A DNA stretch of 10,592 nucleotides from Rhodothermaceae bacterium (GTDB taxonomy: Bacteria; Bacteroidota; Rhodothermia; Rhodothermales; Rubricoccaceae), in assembly GCA_013003465.1 (NCBI GenBank), contig JABDIZ010000325.1:1-10592 (forward strand). Reading direction: 5' to 3'. The notes beneath the pieces are model-generated. The model made no database searches, was not told where the DNA came from, and worked only from the letters and a program-made list of their open reading frames with translations. The position numbers and the translations under genes were made by a program. Numbering within the stretch: position 1 is the stretch's first letter; the number at the start of each line of letters is the position of its first letter. Shown piece by piece: positions 5,801 through 10,592 of this stretch.

Positions 5801-6529
5801 TTATCGCAGGCGGATCACATCATCGCCAGCGAACAGCGGTCCAATTTCCATGGCGAGTGGCGGGCGCGAGTAGAGCGTCGGCGGGACGCTGATGTCTGCG
5901 AGAAAAAGCTCGCCGACCTGCTCCGTCGCGGCGGTGAGTGCAGGCTTGGGCAACGCGAGCGTGAGCGTCGTGGCAGCGCGGATCGAGGGATCGTACGCCT
6001 CGCCCGTGGTGGCGTCGAGGCCCGAAGGCACGTCGAGCGCGAGCACGGGTGAGGTCTGTGCGTTGGCCCAGCGGATCAGGTCAGCCGCCACGCCACGCGG
6101 TGCGCCGGACAGGCTGTAGCCGATGAGCCCGTCGAGGATCAGATTGGTTGGACCGTCGGAAGCCTGGCCGTCGGTGATCGAGAGGGGCAGTTGCTGGAGA
6201 ATGGCGAGCTGATGGGCCGGTATGCCTTCGAAGGCCTCGGCGGGTTTGGTGGTGACGACGCGGACATTCGCGCCCCAGCCGTGCAGCCGCCGCGCGGCCA
6301 CAAGCGCGCCACCGCCGTTGCCACCCGTTCCGGCCAGCACCGTAATGGCCTTCCCGCGAACATCGCCATCCAACAGATGCTCGCGGGCCACACGGGCGAG
6401 GGCGCGTCCCGCGTTCTCCATCATCTGGATCAGCGCGATCCCGAAATCTTCCTCCATCGCGCGGTCCACCTCGCGCATGTGCTCGGTGGTGACCGTGGGC
6501 ACGGGGCCCTCGTACCAGGGAATAGCCAT
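5801..6529 (-). CDS. NAD(P)H-hydrate epimerase-like protein (YjeF_N domain, stand-alone)
   Basis: The 242-residue protein spans one YjeF N-terminal domain. The family epimerises damaged (R)-NAD(P)HX to the S form, which a separate dehydratase domain repairs. Seen here: an N-terminal helix TTEHMREVDRAMEEDFGIAL (14-33) followed by MMENAGRALARVA (36-48), the glycine loop GTGGNGGGALVAARRL (67-82), DGLIGYSLSGAPRG (133-146), LALDVPSGLDATTG (163-176) and LTLALPKPAL (189-198). The loop is unusual: the family norm is close to GxGNNGGDGLVAARHL, and here the first Asn and the Asp are both Gly. The C-terminal ADP/ATP-dependent dehydratase (NnrD) domain found fused in many bacteria is missing, and no separate copy is in the window. 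It starts at the ATG ending at 6529, about 23 bases beyond the A-rich end of the upstream gene's terminator. It could be a variant subfamily with altered substrate. I therefore withhold a symbol. Confidence 0.88.
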   Translation of the reverse strand: MAIPWYEGPVPTVTTEHMREVDRAMEEDFGIALIQMMENAGRALARVAREHLLDGDVRGKAITVLAGTGGNGGGALVAARRLHGWGANVRVVTTKPAEAFEGIPAHQLAILQQLPLSITDGQASDGPTNLILDGLIGYSLSGAPRGVAADLIRWANAQTSPVLALDVPSGLDATTGEAYDPSIRAATTLTLALPKPALTAATEQVGELFLADISVPPTLYSRPPLAMEIGPLFAGDDVIRLR

Positions 6530-6549
6530 GGCAGAGCAGGATGGAGGTA

Positions 6550-6591
6550 GACAAAAAGCGGGAGCGCAGGGTCATCGCCTGCGCCCCCGCT
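6550..6591 (-). terminator. Strong rho-independent terminator of the protease gene
   Basis: On the minus strand AGCGGG-G-GCGCAGG (6591-6578) pairs with CCTGCGC-T-CCCGCT (6570-6557) around a 7-nt loop. This is a 14-bp stem with one G-U pair, followed by TTTTGTC (6556-6550). It lies 25 bp past the stop of the metalloprotease gene and shortly before the start of the NnrE-like gene on the same strand, so it separates the two transcripts. Confidence 0.9.
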
Positions 6592-6615
6592 CGGGATCGA
6601 TCAACCCGATGGTGC

Positions 6616-9363
6616 TTAGCGCAGGAGTACGACGCGCTGTGTCGCGGCGCCCTCTGCCGAGTCGACGCGGAGCAGGTAGACACCGGCTGGGAGCGCGGTG
6701 GCGTCCCAGGTCAGCGTGTGCGTGCCCGCGGCAAGGGCCTCATCGGCCATGACGATGGCCACGGCGCGGCCCGTCACATCAAAAGCGCGGACGGTGACGC
6801 GTTGCGGCTCATCGAGCGCGAGAGGCAGCGAGACGCGGTCGCGGAACGGGTTGGGGTAGGCGGCGCCGAGCGTGAACTGCTCGGGCAGTGTCCGTTCCTC
6901 GTCCTCGTTGGCCACCGTGGTAATGCTCGTGTAGACGAACGGCAATGACCACGCGCTCGGCCCGGTCCCATCGACGGTGCGGACACGCCAGAAGTAGCTC
7001 TGTGGGGGCACGCCACTCTCGCCATCGAAGATGGCCTCGGAAGCTGTCACGTTCGTGCTGAAGAGCACGTTCGAAAAGTCGTCGCCATCGGCCACCTCCA
7101 CGTCGTAGCTCTGCGCCGATGCGATGTCGGCCCAGTCGAGCGTGGCAGTACGCGGCACGTCCTCGGCTTGGTAGGCTGGGCTGTAGAGCGGCGGCGGCGT
7201 CAGGGCACCATCCACCCCGAAGACCGCGTGGAGGCGCAGCGATCCGAGCGCTGGATCATTGGTGACGATGGGCACGAGGCTCTGATAGACGCCTGCAGAC
7301 AGGCCCGTGGCATCGAATGTGAAGGTCACGTCGCCGTCGGTGGAGGCCGGGATGGCCCCGCTAGGCGGCGCAGCGGTCGTGATCCACGGCGTGCCCGCGG
7401 AGATGCGCACCGCGAGGCCATCCGTCACGTAGGCCTGGTTGAAAGCCATCTGGAGCCCATCGCTCGCGTCCTCGCTCTCGATGCCCACCGTGGCGATGTT
7501 CAGGGGGCCTTGCGAGGCGCCGTACTGGAAGACGATCGTGCCGTTGGCATAGAGGATGGCCTGCGCCGTATAGAAGTCCGTTGTCGCCGACTGGGACCAC
7601 GGTGGAACCTGATCCCACGTCACCACGAAGCGGCCGTCGCCCATATCCTGATAGTAGATGGCCCCGCCCTGCGATGGGTCGAGGTCAAACCAGAACGGTG
7701 CGATGAGGTGGTCGAGCACATCCGCGGTGCCCATGGCCGAATTAGCGCCCGAGGTGCCTAGCGAGTCGAAGGTCACGATCCCGTTCGAGACGATGCGGAT
7801 GCTGCGCTGCAACTGTCCGTAGAAGGGAAAGCGCCACGGAAGTGCCACGTCCTGCGAGCCGTCGTCGCTGAGGACGAGCTGCGTCCCCGTGCCCGAAATG
7901 TCCACCCAGTCGTAGGCGGGGCCATCCGGGTCGTCCGAGTCTACCCAGGTATAGCCGTAGGCATCGGGCCCCCCGGCGGCGGCGCGCACCGCTGTTGCTG
8001 AGGCGAAGGGCGCGGTGTCTGGGGCATCGGTGCCCACCACGGTGTAGGAGAGGTTGCCGAGTCCGGCATTCGAAATCGTGAGCGTGGCGGTGGTGGTGGC
8101 ATCGGCGGCCGCTTCCGCCAGCAAGCCAGGTTCGGCAATCGAGCCCGCCGAGTCCGTCAGGCCCTCGCCGGAGAGCGCGACGGTCAGGTCGCCGTCAGCA
8201 GTCGTGAGGGTGAGGGTGCCGGCGAAGACCACGTCAGCGTCCGGGGTGAACATGACCTCGATGGCGAGGGAGGAGTTGCCCGGTACCATCACGCTCGCGG
8301 CATCCGCGGCAAAGGCTGCGTTGTCGCTTGCGATGTTCGTGATCTCAAGCTCGGTCGCGTCGAGGTTGACCACGTAGACGGTCTGGGTAGTCGCCTCGCC
8401 GACGGTCACGCCGTCGAAGACCAGATGGTCCATTCCCGCGAAGGCGCCGGTGGCTGTCATCAGGGTCGGACGGAACGACGACATGAGCGCCTGCGCGCGT
8501 GTAGCCTGGCCCGCAGTGAACTCGATCATGCACGCATCATCTACGTAGTCCATGAAGTTGGTGATGGGGTCGACATCACCCGTCGGGCACGTGTCCCGTC
8601 CGTTGGGGCAGCCGAACGCAGACGAGGCTTCGGCAGGCGTGTCGCAAACCTGATCGCCGCCGCTCTCACAGCCCGGCGCCGTATCGCCGCCGCTGCAGCC
8701 GCCCTGGAAGGTGTGGAAGAGGCCCACGTAGTGGCCCACCTCGTGCGTGCCCGTGTCGCCCTCGTTGTAGGGAAAGGCAGGCCCGCCGGGTAGCGAGGTG
8801 TCGAGGACGACGACGCCCTGTGTGATGTCGTCCTCCACGCCCGCTAGCGGGAAGGTGGCCCACCCGAGTAGGCCCCCTGCCGTGCGGGCCGAATAGAAGT
8901 TCATGAAGCGAGACGGATCGCGGTTGAGCGCCTGCTTCATCGCGAAGTCATTGCTGGAGCTGAGGTTGCCAAACCACGCCGGATTGATCGTCCGATCCAC
9001 AGAGGCCAGCGCGAACTGAAAGCCCATCGGGAGAAAGGCATCATTCAGCACCGTCATCTGGTCGGTGATCCACTGATCCGGGATGTTGCCCTGTGTGATG
9101 GCCGGGCCACCCGCTACCACGTGAAACGCGACCGGAATGGTGACCGGGTCGACGCCCCGAGCCTGTGGGTCGAAATCGTTGGCCTGCATCCAGGAGAGTA
9201 CTGCCTCGAAGCTGGCTCGGGCTTCGGCATCGGTGGGGTCCGCAGTCCCGCAGGTGCGCGCTTGCGGGACGGATTGTGCCGTGGCGGTGGAAAGAGGAAG
9301 CAGGGCCAGCAGCAGGGCCAGAGACAGCGGCCCCATCCGTGAGGGCCGTAGCAAAGAAGACAT
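6616..9363 (-). CDS. Secreted M43-type zinc metalloprotease with T9SS C-terminal sorting domain
   Basis: The 915-residue protein has a Sec signal peptide at 1-29 (cleavage likely after TATA). A catalytic domain follows (about 65-300) with the metzincin zinc motif HEVGHYVGLFH (H207, E208, H211, H217) and a Met-turn NFMDYVDD (M271). Six cysteines between 223 and 278 may form disulfides, as in the pappalysin/cytophagalysin M43 family. Residues 313-402 resemble a choice-of-anchor D/ASPM-SPD-2-like Ig fold. Residues 465-655 look like a nidogen-like or GEVED-like beta domain (FPFYG, SNGIVTFD, APFWFDLDP). Residues 660-718 are another Ig-like unit and 722-812 an Fn3-like domain (YFWRVRTVDG). Residues 828-915 are a T9SS type A sorting domain (YPNPF at 836-840, FDVTGR at 861-866, LPAGVYLLR near 891). 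Inferred role: export by Sec then T9SS, and surface or extracellular degradation of protein. The twin-arginine route is not indicated. A start at M10 would also leave a good signal peptide. The gene stands alone and ends in its own terminator. Confidence 0.93.
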   Translation of the reverse strand: MSSLLRPSRMGPLSLALLLALLPLSTATAQSVPQARTCGTADPTDAEARASFEAVLSWMQANDFDPQARGVDPVTIPVAFHVVAGGPAITQGNIPDQWITDQMTVLNDAFLPMGFQFALASVDRTINPAWFGNLSSSNDFAMKQALNRDPSRFMNFYSARTAGGLLGWATFPLAGVEDDITQGVVVLDTSLPGGPAFPYNEGDTGTHEVGHYVGLFHTFQGGCSGGDTAPGCESGGDQVCDTPAEASSAFGCPNGRDTCPTGDVDPITNFMDYVDDACMIEFTAGQATRAQALMSSFRPTLMTATGAFAGMDHLVFDGVTVGEATTQTVYVVNLDATELEITNIASDNAAFAADAASVMVPGNSSLAIEVMFTPDADVVFAGTLTLTTADGDLTVALSGEGLTDSAGSIAEPGLLAEAAADATTTATLTISNAGLGNLSYTVVGTDAPDTAPFASATAVRAAAGGPDAYGYTWVDSDDPDGPAYDWVDISGTGTQLVLSDDGSQDVALPWRFPFYGQLQRSIRIVSNGIVTFDSLGTSGANSAMGTADVLDHLIAPFWFDLDPSQGGAIYYQDMGDGRFVVTWDQVPPWSQSATTDFYTAQAILYANGTIVFQYGASQGPLNIATVGIESEDASDGLQMAFNQAYVTDGLAVRISAGTPWITTAAPPSGAIPASTDGDVTFTFDATGLSAGVYQSLVPIVTNDPALGSLRLHAVFGVDGALTPPPLYSPAYQAEDVPRTATLDWADIASAQSYDVEVADGDDFSNVLFSTNVTASEAIFDGESGVPPQSYFWRVRTVDGTGPSAWSLPFVYTSITTVANEDEERTLPEQFTLGAAYPNPFRDRVSLPLALDEPQRVTVRAFDVTGRAVAIVMADEALAAGTHTLTWDATALPAGVYLLRVDSAEGAATQRVVLLR

Positions 9364-9601
9364 CGGGCGTGAGGGAAGAACGAAACGAAAAAGCCGATGA
9401 CCATCTCGCTCGGCTCGGGAGCATGGAGAGGCATCACAGCAACGGTCCGATAAGGTAAGCGTCGAGCTTCGCGGCGTCTAGCCCGCAGGAGTAGGCTGCC
9501 GGGATGCGTTGCCAGGCCGTTCCCGCAATCCGCCGACGCCATAGCGGGCCGGCACCTACCGCCGTAGCTTGAAGGGCTCGCTCGCGTTCCCCTCTCAACC
9601 C
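9364..9601. promoter_or_regulatory. Divergent intergenic region between the protease and the right-edge gene
   Basis: This 238-bp gap must hold promoters for both flanking genes. On the plus strand TAGCTTG (9565-9571) fits TAnnTTG and begins 37 bp before the ATG at 9602. On the minus strand TACCTTA (9457-9451) fits TAnnTTA and lies 94 bp before the protease start, leaving a longer leader that contains a T-rich stretch just before the gene. No operator-like repeat is obvious. Confidence 0.33.
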
Positions 9602-10592
9602 ATGCTCAACGCTGTCGCCGACGCGCTCACGCGTCATCTGCTCCAGACGTTACCCCCCGGCCAAGCCTACCGCCGCTCGGCCCTTGATCGGTTGCCGCTA
9701 CCCGTCGTGCACTACCTCAGCGGTCTGCTCAACCGTCACCTCGAGGCCGAGGCGGCCTTGCCTCAGTCCGACTGGTTCGACGCCGAGGCGGAGATCGTGC
9801 AGACGGCCGCGGCATCCTGGCAGGCCGCGATTCGCTCGGCTGCCCAGATTCCGGCCGAGGCATGGGAAGAGGCCGCCCAGACGGCGACCCAGCAGGTCCT
9901 CGCCTACTTGGTCGAGCCCGTCGCCACCCTCACCGCATGGGTCTACGACGACGCCTCTGCTCCGCTCCCCACGGCCACCGTGCGGGCGCGGATGACGGCG
10001 TTCTCCGCATACCCCTACCTGCGCGAAATCGCTGAGGGCTACCTCGACCGGAAAGGCCTTGCCGAGATCACGCGCGCCGAGTTCGACCGCCTCCTGCAGC
10101 GCATCGACCAGCGGATGGTCGGCAGCTTCGGCCCCACCGACTGGATGGTGCTCCTCGATCCCCTCTTCACTCTGCTCCGGGCCGCGCCCGAGTACGATGG
10201 CGTGCCGACAGCCCTCCTCCAGCGCTTCTTCCGGGCCAAAGGCTTCGAGGCCTTCGCCGCGTCTTTAGACGGCCCGGAGGCCTACGACGAGGCTGCCCTG
10301 CGTGCCGTGCTGCAGACGCAACCGGCGGCTTCCCAGGCCCCGATGGACTCGGCCGTAGCCGAGGCTGCGACCGAAGCGGTGAGCCTGGAGGATGAGGCGG
10401 CGATCCCGCCCACCGAGCCGGAAGCCCTTGAGGCCGAACCAGATGAAGTGCCTGATTCTGCGGTGCCTTCGGATGGTGAAGCAGACGAGGACATCGGAGC
10501 CGAGCCACTCAAGGACGCGGTTCGCATGGACGTCGAAAACGCTGCCGAGGGCGAGGTGGGCGGCCTCGAGGGCGAAGCGGAGAGGGCCGCAG
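9602..10592 (+). CDS. Unrecognised protein with acidic low-complexity C-terminal part (3' end outside window)
   Basis: The frame opens at the ATG at 9602 and runs without a stop to the window edge, giving at least 330 residues. I do not recognise a family. There is no signal peptide or membrane segment, so it is probably cytoplasmic. Residues 1-238 look globular and mainly helical: an N-terminal LTRHLLQTLPPGQAYRRSAL (9-28), PLPVVHYLSGLLNRHLEAE (32-50), a Trp-containing helix rich in Ala/Glu (about 70-105), and DWMVLLDPLFTLLRAAPEY (180-198) followed by ALLQRFFRAKGF (204-215). From about 239 onward the chain turns into an acidic Ala/Glu/Asp/Pro-rich segment with negligible hydrophobic content, typical of a disordered linker; a further domain may follow beyond the edge. 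Third-position GC is high throughout and the opposite-strand frames look like shadows, supporting real coding. A TAGCTTG promoter-like element lies 37 bp upstream; there is no Shine-Dalgarno. Confidence 0.85.
   Translation, partial: MLNAVADALTRHLLQTLPPGQAYRRSALDRLPLPVVHYLSGLLNRHLEAEAALPQSDWFDAEAEIVQTAAASWQAAIRSAAQIPAEAWEEAAQTATQQVLAYLVEPVATLTAWVYDDASAPLPTATVRARMTAFSAYPYLREIAEGYLDRKGLAEITRAEFDRLLQRIDQRMVGSFGPTDWMVLLDPLFTLLRAAPEYDGVPTALLQRFFRAKGFEAFAASLDGPEAYDEAALRAVLQTQPAASQAPMDSAVAEAATEAVSLEDEAAIPPTEPEALEAEPDEVPDSAVPSDGEADEDIGAEPLKDAVRMDVENAAEGEVGGLEGEAERAA

Noticed and set aside
9434..9637. 67-codon minus-strand frame in the divergent gap
   Set aside because: Overlaps the start of the right-edge gene and a promoter-like motif; no supporting features.
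1..10592. A defence, mobile-element or other multi-gene accessory system
   Set aside because: I looked for transposases, integrases, nucleases, toxin-antitoxin pairs, direct repeats and CRISPR-like spacing and found none. All but one of the genes belong to recognised families, and composition is even across the window.

Overview
The window is very GC-rich and looks like ordinary chromosome from a Bacteroidota/Rhodothermota-type bacterium, most plausibly a marine or halophilic member of the Rhodothermia. This placement is inferred. It rests on a C-terminal type IX secretion (T9SS) sorting domain on the large secreted protease, a Bacteroidota-like serine hydroxymethyltransferase, mostly absent Shine-Dalgarno sequences, and repeated TAnnTT(G/A) elements upstream of genes that resemble the Bacteroidota -7 promoter element (TAnnTTTG). 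I see no tRNA, rRNA, CRISPR array, insertion sequence or phage gene.

Layout. (1) 55-1116, minus: a membrane-anchored or exported DUF1028 protein, divergent across 56 bp from (2) 1173-1844, plus: an exported DUF4159 protein. (3) 1923-2288, plus: a small DUF4359-like protein. (4) 2351-3679, plus: glyA. (5) 3857-4480, plus: an orotate-phosphoribosyltransferase-like protein behind a 177-nt leader, closed by a strong hairpin terminator. (6) 4599-5525, plus: tatC. (7) A 275-bp stretch without a convincing gene. (8) 5801-6529, minus: a stand-alone NAD(P)H-hydrate epimerase-like protein. (9) 6616-9363, minus: a 915-residue secreted M43-type zinc metalloprotease with beta-sandwich domains and a T9SS tail, closed by a strong terminator. 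(10) 9602 to the right edge, plus: an unrecognised cytoplasmic protein with an acidic low-complexity C-terminal part, cut off by the window end.

The genes do not form one pathway. glyA (one-carbon metabolism), the PRTase-like gene (nucleotide metabolism or regulation) and the NnrE-like gene (nicotinamide cofactor repair) are housekeeping or housekeeping-like. TatC and the T9SS protease concern export, but by different routes: the protease has an ordinary Sec-type signal peptide with no twin arginine. I found no convincing evidence for a new multi-gene system. The points most worth checking are the unknown gene at the right edge, the altered glycine-loop motif of the NnrE-like protein, the long structured leader of the PRTase-like gene, and the recurrent promoter-like motif.
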